Assembly: GCF_002836355.1 (NCBI RefSeq)
Contig: NZ_PJCA01000038.1
Span: 1-64,000 of the forward strand
Source of the DNA: Moritella sp. Urea-trap-13
GTDB lineage: Bacteria; Pseudomonadota; Gammaproteobacteria; Enterobacterales; Moritellaceae
Length of the DNA: 64,000 bases
Direction: 5' to 3'
Below are positions 28,175 through 38,842 of this stretch, in pieces. A program made the translations under genes and the position numbers. Within the stretch, counting starts at the first letter, position 1. The number at the start of each line of letters is the position of its first letter. The notes under the pieces were generated by a model, which worked only from the letters and a program-made list of their open reading frames with translations, was not told the origin of the DNA and searched no databases.

Positions 28175-28702
28175 TTAGGCAGTTACTTTGCCCTTCACTG
28201 TACTGCTTAATACAGGCTCGGCTAAGCCTTGTTGAATAAACTCCGCAACATAGCTCAATAATGTCGTCACCGCTTTTGGTAATTCATCCAGATCAAAACT
28301 ATCAAGCATGTTTTTTACTTCTAGACCGAGTTCGGTATCGCCTTCAATCTTTAAACGACGTTGGAAAAATAACGTATCTGGATCTTCTTTACGTGCGGTA
28401 ATTAACACTAATTCATTTAAGTTACCTTTAAAGCTGACATCAACCGACGCTGCACTTGGTGCTATGATCAGCTTACTGTCAGCACAGCTAATAAACCAAT
28501 TGATGCCTAAGTCGGTAATTTCAACCTGTAACCATTTTTGCTCAAGAAACTCAAATTCATCATCCGCTAGCGTTTCTGCGAATACTCTATTGAGTACCTG
28601 TGATAGTACTTTCTCTTGCAGTGAAAAAGGTAATACTTTAGCTGGAATCGCTAATAATCCAGGTACAGTATGTACCAACTTACGGTGTAGAGTATGTAAC
28701 AT
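28175..28702 (-). CDS. ubiT: Anaerobic ubiquinone biosynthesis accessory factor UbiT (SCP2 domain)
   Basis: A 175-residue protein with an SCP2 sterol-carrier-like domain (about 45-145) that binds ubiquinone intermediates in the oxygen-independent pathway. It is recognised from the SCP2 pattern SCADSKLIIAPSAASVDVSFKG and LFFQRRLKIEGDTELGLEVKN, and from being divergent to ubiU-ubiV, the standard arrangement in proteobacteria. The hydrophobic N-terminus (PGLLAIPAKVLPFSLQ) fits membrane association. Confidence 0.92.
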   Translation of the reverse strand: MLHTLHRKLVHTVPGLLAIPAKVLPFSLQEKVLSQVLNRVFAETLADDEFEFLEQKWLQVEITDLGINWFISCADSKLIIAPSAASVDVSFKGNLNELVLITARKEDPDTLFFQRRLKIEGDTELGLEVKNMLDSFDLDELPKAVTTLLSYVAEFIQQGLAEPVLSSTVKGKVTA

Positions 28703-28875
28703 CAGGGTATGGTCCTTGAATAAAAAAACTATTTTAGCGCGCCATTGGCGAGCATATCCTAAGCAAAGTCAATTTAAAGTAGATTAACTCAGATAATCCT
28801 GCCCTAAATCAAATCCAATAAAACCGAGATACTTTACAATTTTTGCCAAGATTCATCGTTCAAGACACTATCACA

Positions 28876-29871
28876 ATGGAATTACTCTGCCCTGCTGGTA
28901 ATTTACCGGCTCTAAAAACCGCGGTCGACAATGGCGCCGATGCGGTTTATATCGGTTTTAAAGACGATACTAATGCCCGCCATTTTGCCGGTTTAAACTT
29001 TACCGATAAGAAACTCGATAAAGCCGTTGATTATATCCGTAGTCACGACCGTCACTTACATGTTGCGATCAACACCTTTGCACATCCAGGGAAATTAGAG
29101 CGTTGGGAACGCGCCGTTGACCGTTGTGCTGATATGGGCGTTGATGCCGCTATTATTTCAGATGTGGCAGTGCTTGATTATGCCACCAAGAAATATCCTG
29201 ATTTAGAACTGCATTTATCCGTGCAAGCTTCAGCAACCAATGTCGAAGCGATTAACTTCTACACCAATAATTTTAATATCAGCCGAGTGGTATTGCCACG
29301 GGTATTGTCGATCCATCAAGTCAAGCAATTGGCTCGAAATACCGACGTAGAGTTAGAAGTTTTTGCCTTTGGTAGTTTATGTATCATGGCTGAAGGCCGC
29401 TGTTATTTATCCTCGTATTTAACCGGTGAATCACCAAATACGGTAGGCGCATGCTCGCCAGCAAAGTTTGTGCGCTGGGAAGAAACCGAGAAAGGCCTCG
29501 AGTCTCGCTTAAACGGCGTGCTTATCGACCGTTACCAACCAGAAGAAAAAACTGGTTACCCAACACTCTGTAAAGGCCGCTTTAATGTCGACGGTAAAGT
29601 ATTCCATGCACTCGAAGAGCCTACCAGCTTAAATACCTTAGCGTTAATACCAGAACTAGCACAAGCCAATATTGCCGCAGTTAAAATTGAAGGTCGCCAA
29701 CGTAGTCCAGCCTATACCGAACAAGTCACTAAAGTATGGCGTGCTGCACTTGACCGTTACCGCCAAGATCCAGCGCAATATCAAGTTGAAGCCGCATGGA
29801 ACAAGCAACTTGATCAGCTTTCTGAAGGCACCAGCACAACATTAGGCGCTTATCACCGAGATTGGCAGTAA
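28876..29871 (+). CDS. ubiU: O2-independent ubiquinone hydroxylase subunit UbiU
   Basis: U32-family protein that, with UbiV, hydroxylates the ubiquinone ring without oxygen, using prephenate as donor. From the ATG at 28876 it has 331 residues, and its four cluster cysteines fall at 169, 176, 193 and 232, the same positions as in E. coli UbiU. An in-frame ATG 33 bases upstream exists, but MELLCPAGN is the conserved N-terminus. The ubiV start lies 38 bases after the stop. Confidence 0.96.
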   Translation: MELLCPAGNLPALKTAVDNGADAVYIGFKDDTNARHFAGLNFTDKKLDKAVDYIRSHDRHLHVAINTFAHPGKLERWERAVDRCADMGVDAAIISDVAVLDYATKKYPDLELHLSVQASATNVEAINFYTNNFNISRVVLPRVLSIHQVKQLARNTDVELEVFAFGSLCIMAEGRCYLSSYLTGESPNTVGACSPAKFVRWEETEKGLESRLNGVLIDRYQPEEKTGYPTLCKGRFNVDGKVFHALEEPTSLNTLALIPELAQANIAAVKIEGRQRSPAYTEQVTKVWRAALDRYRQDPAQYQVEAAWNKQLDQLSEGTSTTLGAYHRDWQ

Positions 29872-29909
29872 CCTGTAACTTATATTGGCAAATAGCCGCG
29901 AGAATAATT

Positions 29910-30791
29910 ATGAAATACGCATTAGGCCCAATCTTATATTATTGGCCAAAACAACAAGTCGAAGATTTTTATGCAGCAGCGGTTAACTCAGATGCCGATA
30001 TTATTTATCTTGGTGAAACCGTTTGCAGCAAGCGCCGTGAACTGAAACCGAAAAACTGGTTAGGGCTAGCTAAAGAAATTGCCGATTCCGGTAAGCAAGT
30101 GGTGATCTCAACCATGGCGTTATTAGAAGCGCCCTCAGAAGTGAACATATTGCGAAAATACTGTGAAAACGGTGATTTTATTGTTGAAGCAAACGACTTT
30201 GGTGCCATTAATTTATTGGCTGAAGCCAAAACCCCGTTTGTCTGTGGCCATGCGCTTAATATCTATAACGCGCAAGTCTTGCAGTTACTCGTCAATAAAG
30301 GCATGCAGCGCTGGGTCATGCCAGTCGAATTGTCTCGAGATTGGTTAGTGCAGTTGCAAGAAGACAGCAGAATACTCAATATTCGCGACCAATTTGAAAT
30401 AGAAGTGTTTGCCTACGGTCATTTACCACTGGCCTACTCTGCTCGCTGTTTTACCGCACGTTCAGAAAACAAAGCCAAAGATGATTGCGAACTGTGTTGT
30501 ATCAATCATGCCAATGGCAAACCAGTGTATAGCCAAGACGATAAAGAGTTATTTACCATTAATGGTATTCAAACCATGTCAGGCTATAAATACAATTTAT
30601 TAAATGATGTGGCAAGTATGCAGGATCTAGTCGATGTGGTGCGCGTGAGTCCGTTAGGTGATTCAGCATTCGACACCCTTGGTCAATTTAAACAAGCAGC
30701 GGAAGAGAATGTTAAGTTCGACTTACAACTCGATCGCGAGTGTAATGGCTATTGGCATCAAATTGCCGGATTCGATACTGTAAATAGCTAA
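29910..30791 (+). CDS. ubiV: O2-independent ubiquinone hydroxylase subunit UbiV
   Basis: Partner of UbiU. The ATG at 29910 gives 293 residues; an upstream in-frame ATG at 29862 would overlap ubiU and add a non-conserved leader. The N-terminus MKYALGPILYYWPK is typical. Cluster cysteines stand at 39, 180, 193 and 197, matching E. coli UbiV. With UbiT and UbiU it shows that the organism makes ubiquinone both with and without oxygen, as expected of a facultative anaerobe. Confidence 0.95.
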   Translation: MKYALGPILYYWPKQQVEDFYAAAVNSDADIIYLGETVCSKRRELKPKNWLGLAKEIADSGKQVVISTMALLEAPSEVNILRKYCENGDFIVEANDFGAINLLAEAKTPFVCGHALNIYNAQVLQLLVNKGMQRWVMPVELSRDWLVQLQEDSRILNIRDQFEIEVFAYGHLPLAYSARCFTARSENKAKDDCELCCINHANGKPVYSQDDKELFTINGIQTMSGYKYNLLNDVASMQDLVDVVRVSPLGDSAFDTLGQFKQAAEENVKFDLQLDRECNGYWHQIAGFDTVNS

Positions 30792-30795
30792 CTTA

Positions 30796-30840
30796 GCTCC
30801 TCCCCCTTCCTTAACTTAACCAGAAAGTAAGGGGGAGGCT
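30796..30840. terminator. GC-rich hairpin between ubiV and nlpI
   Basis: TCCCCCTT near 30801 and AAGGGGGA near 30828 form the core of a hairpin in the gap between the convergent genes. The T-tract is weak, so termination efficiency is uncertain. Confidence 0.55.
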
Positions 30841-30849
30841 TGAAGGGGG

Positions 30850-31740
30850 TTAGCCCTTATTCGCTAAACGGCTCAATTCTAAACGGGCGTAACCATGCTC
30901 GATAAATTCATAGACATTGTTACTTAATGCTAATTTGAAATAGCTTTCAGCGGCATTATCATCATCCATTAAGGCTTTGTATTTACCCAGGTAAAAATAA
31001 GTTTCAGTTAAACGATGGGCTAATATTTTGTTATAGCTCGGATCATTTTTATCTAAGCCATCAAGTAATTTCGCCAATAATTGCGTTTCACTTAACTCTT
31101 GAGTATATAGCGCAACGATATTCCATGACCAAACATCATCAATATGCTGATTATAACGCGCTTGAACTGATTTTAACGCCTCTTCAGCATTGACTTGATA
31201 TTCAGGGTAATATAACCATAAGGTTCTAAATGGGTCGTTAGGCGCTTCATTGTAGGCACTAACAAGATCATTAATCGCTAAGCCATAACGTTCGCCATAA
31301 TACAGCGCGATACCCCGGTTGAGGAATACATAATTATTTTCTGGGTCTAACTGCGCAATTGAATCATAAGCATCAAATGCTTCATCAAACTGCTCGGTTT
31401 GGGTCATATACAGACCAATAAAATTATAAGCCGGTACAAAATCAGGCTGCAATGTTAATGAGCGTTGGAAGTCAGCGTGTGCCAGTGAGCGTAAACCCAT
31501 GCTATCAGCCAGTAAGCCGCGTTCATAAAAATAGCGAGCTTGGCGACTGCGATCATCTTTGGCATCCAGAATTAACTGGCTATAACGCATTAACATAATT
31601 TCAGTTTGGTAATTAACTTGAAGTGGCTCTGCGAGAATTAATTCGGAAGGCTTGCGGTCATCAGTTGAAAAAGACCCCGACAATGAACTACAGCCTGAAA
31701 GTAAGGCTGTAGCAATCAATAAACTAAGACATCTTTTCAT
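30850..31740 (-). CDS. nlpI: Lipoprotein NlpI (TPR)
   Basis: Outer-membrane lipoprotein adaptor that in E. coli brings the protease Prc to the cell-wall hydrolase MepS. From the ATG at 31740 it has 296 residues: a signal peptide with lipobox LLSGC (Cys 18), then TPR repeats, seen as LAHADFQRSLTLQPDFVPAYNFIG and FDEAFDAYDSIAQLDPENNYVFLNRG. The frame is open further up to 31806, but that segment is the pnp terminator. The pnp-nlpI order is the same as in E. coli. Confidence 0.93.
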   Translation of the reverse strand: MKRCLSLLIATALLSGCSSLSGSFSTDDRKPSELILAEPLQVNYQTEIMLMRYSQLILDAKDDRSRQARYFYERGLLADSMGLRSLAHADFQRSLTLQPDFVPAYNFIGLYMTQTEQFDEAFDAYDSIAQLDPENNYVFLNRGIALYYGERYGLAINDLVSAYNEAPNDPFRTLWLYYPEYQVNAEEALKSVQARYNQHIDDVWSWNIVALYTQELSETQLLAKLLDGLDKNDPSYNKILAHRLTETYFYLGKYKALMDDDNAAESYFKLALSNNVYEFIEHGYARLELSRLANKG

Positions 31741-31767
31741 AATTAAACCACTTATTATTTTACAGAT

Positions 31768-31796
31768 ACAAAAAAGGAGCGTATCAACGCTCCTTA
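31768..31796 (-). terminator. Terminator of pnp
   Basis: On the minus strand AAGGAGCGT and ACGCTCCTT form a 9-bp stem (31774-31796) followed by TTTTTT. It lies between the pnp stop and the nlpI start. Confidence 0.88.
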
Positions 31797-31823
31797 AAAT
31801 AATCAATCTAAATTAACAACAAG

Positions 31824-33941
31824 TTATTCGCTAACTGGTTGCTCAATAGATGCTGCTGGAGCGTCCATTGCTTCTTTAATACTTAGACGGATACGACCTT
31901 GACGGTCTACTTCTAGAACTTTAACTTTAACTACTTGTTCTACAGACAGGTGATCTGCAACTTTGTTCACACGTTCTTGCGTAATTTGCGAGATATGAAC
32001 TAAGCCATCTTTACCAGGTAAGATGTTAACAAATGCGCCGAAGTCAGCTAGACGTACAACTTTACCTTCGTAGATTTGACCAACTTCAACTTCAGCTGTT
32101 AGTTGGTGAATACGTTCGATTGCTGCTTGTGCCTGTTCGCCACTTGTCGCTGCAATTTTCACTGTACCGTCATCTTCGATTTCGATCGTAGTACCAGTTT
32201 CTTCAGTAAGTGCACGGATTGTTGCGCCGCCTTTACCGATGATGTCTTTGATCTTATCCGTGCTGATTTTGATTGTATGAATACGCGGTGCGAATTCAGA
32301 TACATCATCACGGTTAGTTGCGATAGCTTGATCCATCACACTTAAGATGTGTAGACGTGCAGCTTTTGCTTGTACAAGCGCTTTCTGCATGATGTCTTTA
32401 GTGATACCTTCAATTTTGATATCCATCTGTAGTGCAGTGATACCAGCAGTTGAACCAGCAACTTTAAAGTCCATGTCACCTAAGTGATCTTCATCACCAA
32501 GAATGTCTGAAAGAACTACGCTACGGTCGCCGTCAAGTACTAGACCCATTGCGATGCCCGCAACAGAAGCCTTGATTGGCACACCAGCATCCATAAGTGC
32601 TAACGAAGTACCACATACAGAAGCCATTGAGCTTGAACCGTTAGATTCAGTAATTTCAGATACAACACGTACTGTGTACGGGAATTCATCTGCCGTAGGC
32701 ATAACCGCTAAAACACCACGTTTCGCTAGACGACCGTGACCAATCTCACGACGTTTAGGCGAACCTACCATACCAGTTTCACCAACACAGTAAGGAGGGA
32801 AGTTATAATGCATTAGGAAACGGTCAATCGTTTCGCCAGTTAGGCTGTCGATACGTTGTGCATCACGTTCAGTACCTAGTGTTGCAGTTACTAACGCTTG
32901 CGTTTCGCCACGTGTGAATAGTGAGCTACCGTGTGTACGAGGTAGAACGCCAGTCATTACGCTTAATGCACGGATCATTTCTGGATCACGACCATCAATA
33001 CGTGGTTCGCCATCAAGAATACGATTACGTACGATGTTCTTTTCTAAAGCGCCAAGTAAGTCGCCCGCTTCACGTACATTTAAGTCTGCGTTTTCTTCTA
33101 ATAATTTAGCGATAACTGCAGCTTTAATTTCGCCCATTTTAGCGTAACGTTCAGCTTTTTCTTGGATTTGGTAAGCAGCAGCAACATCTTCAGAAGCAAG
33201 TTCAGCAATTTTAGCTTTAACTTCTTCATTTACAGTTGGTGCAGACCATTCCCATTTAGGAGTATTAACTTCTGCTGCAAATTCTTTAATTGCTTCAACA
33301 ACAACTTGCATTTGCTCGTGGCCATAAACAACCGCGCCAAGCATTTGCTCTTCGCTAAGAATTTCAGCTTCAGATTCAACCATCAATACTGCATTTTCAG
33401 TACCGGCAACAACAAGGTCTAGTTGGCTTTCTGCTAACTCAGATGTTGATGGGTTAAGAATGTATTCGTCATTCTGGAAACCGATGCGTGCAGCACCAAT
33501 TGGGCCATTGAACGGCATACCAGAGATACTTAATGCAGCTGAAACACCGATTAATGCAACCAAATCAGGTTGAATTTCAGGGTTAACAGATACAACAGTA
33601 GCTACTACTTGAACTTCATTTTTGAAGCCAGCAGGAAATAGTGGACGGATTGGACGGTCGATTAGGCGACATGTTAATGTCTCGCCTTCACTTGGACGGC
33701 CTTCACGTTTAAAGAAGCCACCAGGGATCTTACCTGCAGCGTAAGTACGTTCTTGGTAATTCACTGTTAGCGGGAAGAAATCACGACCAGCTTCAGCGTG
33801 TTTTTTACCAACAACACTTACTAAAACAGAAGTATCACCGATGCTTGCCATTACAGCTGCTGTTGCTTGACGTGCAATAACACCTGTTTCTAATGTAACT
33901 GTATGTTGACCATACTTAAACGATTTTACGATAGGATTCAC
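31824..33941 (-). CDS. pnp: Polyribonucleotide nucleotidyltransferase (PNPase)
   Basis: 3'-5' phosphorolytic exoribonuclease and degradosome subunit, 705 residues (711 in E. coli). Two RNase PH-like domains (about 1-140 and 310-535) flank a helical linker. The second holds the catalytic aspartates in [16 protein letters not shown]. The KH domain ([18 protein letters not shown], about 553-610) and the S1 domain ([24 protein letters not shown], about 620-690) follow. It lies downstream of rpsO as in E. coli. Its leader (33942-34152) includes the rpsO terminator, where RNase III control is usual. Confidence 0.98.
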   Translation of the reverse strand: MNPIVKSFKYGQHTVTLETGVIARQATAAVMASIGDTSVLVSVVGKKHAEAGRDFFPLTVNYQERTYAAGKIPGGFFKREGRPSEGETLTCRLIDRPIRPLFPAGFKNEVQVVATVVSVNPEIQPDLVALIGVSAALSISGMPFNGPIGAARIGFQNDEYILNPSTSELAESQLDLVVAGTENAVLMVESEAEILSEEQMLGAVVYGHEQMQVVVEAIKEFAAEVNTPKWEWSAPTVNEEVKAKIAELASEDVAAAYQIQEKAERYAKMGEIKAAVIAKLLEENADLNVREAGDLLGALEKNIVRNRILDGEPRIDGRDPEMIRALSVMTGVLPRTHGSSLFTRGETQALVTATLGTERDAQRIDSLTGETIDRFLMHYNFPPYCVGETGMVGSPKRREIGHGRLAKRGVLAVMPTADEFPYTVRVVSEITESNGSSSMASVCGTSLALMDAGVPIKASVAGIAMGLVLDGDRSVVLSDILGDEDHLGDMDFKVAGSTAGITALQMDIKIEGITKDIMQKALVQAKAARLHILSVMDQAIATNRDDVSEFAPRIHTIKISTDKIKDIIGKGGATIRALTEETGTTIEIEDDGTVKIAATSGEQAQAAIERIHQLTAEVEVGQIYEGKVVRLADFGAFVNILPGKDGLVHISQITQERVNKVADHLSVEQVVKVKVLEVDRQGRIRLSIKEAMDAPAASIEQPVSE

Positions 33942-34089
33942 TCTTTGTCCTTAATCTTTAATGTCTCTTTAATTTCGTCGCTAAGTATACGGCATAAAAA
34001 AATTAAAGGGCAATGTAAGTATTGGAAATAGTGAAATAAGTTCGAAAATAACGTGTAATGGGGGCGTTTGAAGGGAAATTAAAAAGCAA

Positions 34090-34112
34090 AAAGGAGCCAA
34101 ATTGGCTCCTTT
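34090..34112 (-). terminator. Terminator of rpsO
   Basis: Near-perfect palindrome AAAGGAGCCAA/ATTGGCTCCTTT with T-runs on both sides, 40 bases past the rpsO stop and upstream of pnp. Read-through to pnp is normal for this operon. Confidence 0.85.
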
Positions 34113-34152
34113 CTTATAATTTGTTGTCCGTAGACGTCAAATTAATCGTCGA

Positions 34153-34422
34153 TTAACGACGTAGACCTAAACGTGCAATAAGATCTGCATAACGTACGTT
34201 TTCAGTACGTTTTAGGTAGTCAAGAAGTTTACGACGGCTAGCAACCATACGTAATAGACCACGACGGCTGTGGTGATCGTGGATGTGCTTCTTGAAGTGA
34301 CCTTGAAGGTGGTTAATTTGTGCAGTTAGAAGTGCAACTTGAACTTCAGTTGAACCTGTGTCGCCTTCTTGACGTGCGAAATCTGCAACGATTACTGCTT
34401 TAGCTTCAGCGCTTAATGACAT
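34153..34422 (-). CDS. rpsO: 30S ribosomal protein S15
   Basis: 89 residues, the universal S15 length, starting [17 protein letters not shown]. It contains [18 protein letters not shown] and the 16S-binding [20 protein letters not shown]. The ATG at 34422 is preceded by GGAG. An open frame up to 34464 belongs to the leader. It binds the central domain of 16S rRNA early in 30S assembly. Confidence 0.99.
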   Translation of the reverse strand: MSLSAEAKAVIVADFARQEGDTGSTEVQVALLTAQINHLQGHFKKHIHDHHSRRGLLRMVASRRKLLDYLKRTENVRYADLIARLGLRR

Positions 34423-34570
34423 AGTGGAATCTCCAATATAGATAAATAGCTTATAGCCGACCACTCGTTCAGCTATAAGAAGAAGCCCGGAGTATACAGA
34501 CCTCGATTAATTCCTGCAATCATTTTCATCAATCAATAAATAAACAAATAACACACCGAAAAAGACGTAT

Positions 34571-34606
34571 AAAAAAAGCACGATTACCTGCGTAATCATG
34601 CCTTTT
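34571..34606 (-). terminator. Terminator of the metY-truB operon
   Basis: GCACGATTAC and GTAATCATGC (about 34578-34601) form a 10-bp stem with one wobble pair, followed on the minus strand by seven T. It lies 35 bases past the truB stop. Confidence 0.85.
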
Positions 34607-34640
34607 ACTAATCCACTAGTGCAATTATCTGAACATCGAA

Positions 34641-35606
34641 CTATTGTGGCTCACGAGCCTGTGTTTCATAGTTAACTACACGTTTTGGTGCTACACGACC
34701 TTGGTCGTCCATCGCACCAACACCAATAAAGACGCGGTCTTCACCAACAGTCATGCGCACTAAGCCAGATTCCGGCGTATTCGGTATTACGACGGGCTGG
34801 CCGTGTAATATAAAATCACCACTCTCTGTATTCATGTTCGCTTCAGGTAAATGACTTACTGCTGAATCAAGTGGCATCAATAATGGATCAAGCAACTCTT
34901 TCGGCTCAACACCGTCAACATTTGCTTGCTCAACAATCTCTTCCAATTGTTCGAACGTCATCATACGTTCTGCAGGGTAAGCACTAACGCCAATACGACG
35001 TAGCATGCTTACATGTGCGCCGCAGCCCAATAGCTCACCAAGATCATCAACGATAGTACGGATATAAGTACCCTTACTCACGTGAATCTCTAGGTTAACT
35101 TCATCGTTATCAAAACTTAATAATTTAAGTTCAAATACTGAAATTGGACGTGCAGGACGATCGATAAAGATACCTTGACGCGCATACCAGTACAAAGGCT
35201 TGCCTTCGTGCTTTAATGCCGAGAACATTGATGGTACTTGTTCTGTGTCGCCACGGAATGTATCAAGTGCAATCAATAACTCTGCATCACTGACGTTGAC
35301 CGGGCGTGTTTGCACGATCTCGCCATGCGAGTCTGATGTATCCGTACGTTCACCCAGCTTTGCAGTTACGATGTAACGCTTGTCTGAATCAAGTAAAAAC
35401 TGAGAAAACTTCGTTGCTTCACCAAAGCACAATGGCAACATACCAGTCGCTAATGGATCTAGAGCGCCTGTATGGCCCGCTTTAGCAGCAAAGAAAATCT
35501 TCTTTACACGCTGTAAGGCATCGTTTGAACTAATTCCTGTTGGTTTATCCAACAAGAATACACCATGCACATCACGACCTTTCCAGCGACGACGACGTGG
35601 AGACAT
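34641..35606 (-). CDS. truB: tRNA pseudouridine-55 synthase TruB
   Basis: Converts uridine 55 in the T-loop of tRNAs to pseudouridine. 321 residues. The catalytic Asp is residue 50 in [15 protein letters not shown]. Further family blocks are [27 protein letters not shown] and a C-terminal PUA-like part. It starts 2 bases after the rbfA stop, so translation is coupled. Part of rimP-nusA-infB-rbfA-truB. Confidence 0.97.
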   Translation of the reverse strand: MSPRRRRWKGRDVHGVFLLDKPTGISSNDALQRVKKIFFAAKAGHTGALDPLATGMLPLCFGEATKFSQFLLDSDKRYIVTAKLGERTDTSDSHGEIVQTRPVNVSDAELLIALDTFRGDTEQVPSMFSALKHEGKPLYWYARQGIFIDRPARPISVFELKLLSFDNDEVNLEIHVSKGTYIRTIVDDLGELLGCGAHVSMLRRIGVSAYPAERMMTFEQLEEIVEQANVDGVEPKELLDPLLMPLDSAVSHLPEANMNTESGDFILHGQPVVIPNTPESGLVRMTVGEDRVFIGVGAMDDQGRVAPKRVVNYETQAREPQ

Positions 35607-35608
35607 GA

Positions 35609-36037
35609 CTAAGACTCTCCTTCAGAAGCGTCTTTATCATCACCTTCAGTAGTGCCGTAATCATCTTGCAATTTTTTATCTTTAGCACGTACTTCAGTTA
35701 CTAACGTTGACAGACGCATACCTTCAACCAAAGTGTTGTCATAGATGAAACGCAGTTCAGGTACGATACGTAACTTCATTGCGCTACCAACTAACGAGCG
35801 GATATAACCACTTGCTGCGTCTAATGCCGCGATACCGTCTTTAATACGAGCTTCATCGTCATCGATGTTGAAAAACGTAACATAAACTTTTGCGTAAGAA
35901 AGGTCACGAGACAGATCGATACTTGATACTGTAACCATACCTACACGTGGATCTTTTACTTCACGCTGTAAAATACGCGCAATTTCTTGTTGTAATTGCT
36001 GAGCAACACGACGAGAACGACTGAATTCTTTTGCCAT
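35609..36037 (-). CDS. rbfA: 30S ribosome-binding factor RbfA
   Basis: A 142-residue KH-fold assembly factor acting late in 30S maturation and important at low temperature. Landmarks are [38 protein letters not shown] and [19 protein letters not shown] precedes the ATG. The acidic C-terminal tail ([18 protein letters not shown]) is longer than in E. coli and of no known role. Confidence 0.97.
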   Translation of the reverse strand: MAKEFSRSRRVAQQLQQEIARILQREVKDPRVGMVTVSSIDLSRDLSYAKVYVTFFNIDDDEARIKDGIAALDAASGYIRSLVGSAMKLRIVPELRFIYDNTLVEGMRLSTLVTEVRAKDKKLQDDYGTTEGDDKDASEGES

Positions 36038-36113
36038 TTTTAAATTCCTCTAAAGGAAAATGGGGACCGAAGGCCCCCATAAAGTTATTTTAATCGAACC
36101 GAGCTATTAACCG

Positions 36114-38816
36114 TTACAGAGTACGTTTAATTTCAACAGTTTCGAATACTTCGATTTGGTCACCAACGCGTACGTCGTTATAGTTCTTAACGCCGATACC
36201 ACATTCAATACCCATACGAACGTCTTGTACGTCATCTTTAAAGCGACGTAGAGATTCAAGTTCGCCTTCGTAAATAACGATGTTTTCACGTAGTACACGG
36301 ATTGGCGCGCTACGTTTAATGATACCTTCAGTAACCATACAACCAGCGATTGAGCCAATTTTAGGTGATTTGAACACATCACGAACTTCAGCAAGACCAA
36401 TGATTTCTTGACGGAATTCAGGCGCAAGCAGACCGCTCATCGCTTGTCTAACTTCATCAATCAAGTCATAGATAACGCTGTAGTAACGTAAATCAACACT
36501 TTCGTTGTTAACAACTTCACGTGCTTTTGCGTCAGCACGTACGTTGAAACCAAGTACGATAGCGTTTGATGCAGCAGCAAGTGTTACGTCAGTTTCAGTA
36601 ATACCACCAACGCCACGCGTGATGATAGCAACTTTAACTTCGTCAGTTGAAAGTTTAACAAGTGACTCACAAAGTGCTTCAAGTGAACCTTGAACATCTG
36701 CTTTAAGTACGATGTTAAGCTCAGAAACTTCGCCCGCTTCCATGTTCGCAAACATGTTATCAAGTTTAGATTTCTGTTGACGAGCAAGTTTCACATCACG
36801 GAATTTACCTTGACGGTAAAGCGCAACTTCACGTGCTTTCTTCTCATCACGAACTACAGTCGCTTCGTCACCTGCACGAGGTACACCAGAAAGACCTAAG
36901 ATCTCTACAGGAATAGAAGGACCAGCAGATTCGATTGGCTTACCATTCTCATCGCGCATTGCACGAACACGGCCATATTCTAGACCACAAAGAACGATAT
37001 CGCCTTGCTTAAGTTCACCTTGTTGTACAAGTACAGTTGCAACTGGACCACGGCCTTTATCAAGACGAGATTCAATAACAACACCCGCAGCAGGACCAGT
37101 AGCAACCGCTTCTAGTTCTAATACGTCAGCTTGTAATAAGATAGCTTCAAGTAGTTCATCAACACCAGTACCGGCTTTAGCAGAAACATAAACAAACATG
37201 TTTTCGCCGCCCCAGTCTTCTGGCATAACGTTGTGTTGAGCTAGTTCGCTCTTAACGCGGTCTGTATCAGCACCTTCTTTATCCATCTTGTTCACTGCGA
37301 TAATCAGAGGCACATCAGCCGCTTTCGCATGGTGAATAGCTTCGATTGTTTGTGGCATAACACCATCATCAGCTGCAACAACAAGTACAACAATATCTGT
37401 CGCTTGAGCACCACGAGCACGCATAGACGTAAACGCCGCGTGTCCAGGAGTATCAAGGAAAGACACCATGCCGTTTTCTGTTTCAACGTGATAAGCACCA
37501 ATGTGCTGTGTGATACCACCAGCTTCACCATCAGCAACTTTAGCGCGACGGATATAATCTAGTAGTGATGTTTTACCGTGGTCAACGTGACCCATGATAG
37601 TAACAACAGGAGCACGCGTTACTTTAACTTGCTCGCCTTCACCTTGTGCTTCAGCTAAAATAGCTTCTTCTAAAGCATTTTCTTTAACCAAGATAACTTT
37701 ATGACCCATGTCTTCTGCAACAAGTTGTGCAGTTTCTTGGTCAAGTACTTGGTTAATAGTAACCATAGAACCCTGCTTCATCATGTATTTGATGATTTCA
37801 GTCGCTTTGATTGCCATTTTTTGTGCTAATTCGCTAACACTGATAGTCTCACCGATGCGAACATCACGTTCAACTTTAGCAACAGGCTTGTTGAAACCTT
37901 GTTGCATACCTTCAGGTGCGTTAACTGATTTACCTTGATGACGGCTATAACGGTTATCAGGTTTACGGCCTTTCGCTTTACGTGCTTTGCCTTTACCTTT
38001 TGGTGCAGGTTTTGCCGCTTCAACTACTGGCGCTACAGCTTTCTTCTTACGATCACCTTTTTGTGCAAGTGCATCAGCATCATCTTCTGCAGCTTGTGCA
38101 TGCGTAGATGTTGTTACGTGGTAATCTGCCGATTTATCTGTTTTTGCACGTTCAGCTTCTTCTGCAGCCCAACGGCCAGAGTTTTCTTCTGCTAATTTAC
38201 GTGCTTCTTCAGCTTTTTGTTGAGCTTCCAGCTCAGCTTTACGAGTGGCTTCCTGCTCTTGCTTCTGCTTCAACGCTTCCGCTTCGCGCTTCGCCATATC
38301 ATCTGCCTCTTTTGATTTTGTAGTTTTTTGTTTTGTTTCACGTTTTGCTTTTTCTGTAGCATCACGTTTTACTTTTGCTTCTGCGTCAGCTTTTAATTTT
38401 GCTTCTGCGTCTACTTGTGCTTTTAATTCAGCTGCTTTAGCTGCTACTTCTGCTGCAGCTTGTTCAGCGGCTTCAGTTGCAGCTTTTTCTTCTGCTAATG
38501 TCGCTTCATCTTCAGCGGCAGTACGTTTTACGTAAGTACGTTTTTTACGTACTTCTACTGCTACTGATTTCTGCTTACCGCCACCGCTTGCTACGCTAAG
38601 CGTGCTTTTGGTTTTGCGTTGTAATGTTAAGCGATTTGGCTCAGCCGTATCACTACCATGTTGCTCACTTAAGTGCACAAGTAGTGTCTGCTTTTCACCT
38701 TCATTTACCGTACTATCGTTCGCTTTTGCTATACCAGCATCAGAGAATTGTTGTACTAGGCGATCAACAGTCGTACCGATATCCTCGGCCAATTTTGTAA
38801 TTGATACATCTGCCAT
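36114..38816 (-). CDS. infB: Translation initiation factor IF-2
   Basis: GTPase that places initiator tRNA on the 30S subunit, 900 residues (890 in E. coli). The N-terminal IF2 domain begins [24 protein letters not shown]. It is followed by a long charged Lys/Glu/Ala-rich linker (about 100-290), a second N-domain, the G domain with GHVDHGKTS near 407, DTPGH and NKMD, and the C-terminal tRNA-binding domains. The biased linker produces long Ser/Ala-rich shadow frames on the other strand that are not genes. Confidence 0.98.
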   Translation of the reverse strand: MADVSITKLAEDIGTTVDRLVQQFSDAGIAKANDSTVNEGEKQTLLVHLSEQHGSDTAEPNRLTLQRKTKSTLSVASGGGKQKSVAVEVRKKRTYVKRTAAEDEATLAEEKAATEAAEQAAAEVAAKAAELKAQVDAEAKLKADAEAKVKRDATEKAKRETKQKTTKSKEADDMAKREAEALKQKQEQEATRKAELEAQQKAEEARKLAEENSGRWAAEEAERAKTDKSADYHVTTSTHAQAAEDDADALAQKGDRKKKAVAPVVEAAKPAPKGKGKARKAKGRKPDNRYSRHQGKSVNAPEGMQQGFNKPVAKVERDVRIGETISVSELAQKMAIKATEIIKYMMKQGSMVTINQVLDQETAQLVAEDMGHKVILVKENALEEAILAEAQGEGEQVKVTRAPVVTIMGHVDHGKTSLLDYIRRAKVADGEAGGITQHIGAYHVETENGMVSFLDTPGHAAFTSMRARGAQATDIVVLVVAADDGVMPQTIEAIHHAKAADVPLIIAVNKMDKEGADTDRVKSELAQHNVMPEDWGGENMFVYVSAKAGTGVDELLEAILLQADVLELEAVATGPAAGVVIESRLDKGRGPVATVLVQQGELKQGDIVLCGLEYGRVRAMRDENGKPIESAGPSIPVEILGLSGVPRAGDEATVVRDEKKAREVALYRQGKFRDVKLARQQKSKLDNMFANMEAGEVSELNIVLKADVQGSLEALCESLVKLSTDEVKVAIITRGVGGITETDVTLAAASNAIVLGFNVRADAKAREVVNNESVDLRYYSVIYDLIDEVRQAMSGLLAPEFRQEIIGLAEVRDVFKSPKIGSIAGCMVTEGIIKRSAPIRVLRENIVIYEGELESLRRFKDDVQDVRMGIECGIGVKNYNDVRVGDQIEVFETVEIKRTL

Positions 38817-38842
38817 GTAATTCGATCCCTCTCTTCGCGTTA

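Noticed and set aside
38245-38535. Ser/Ala-rich 96-residue frame opposite infB
   Set aside because: It mirrors the Lys/Glu/Ala-rich linker of IF-2; biased codons on one strand open the other. No ribosome site or family.
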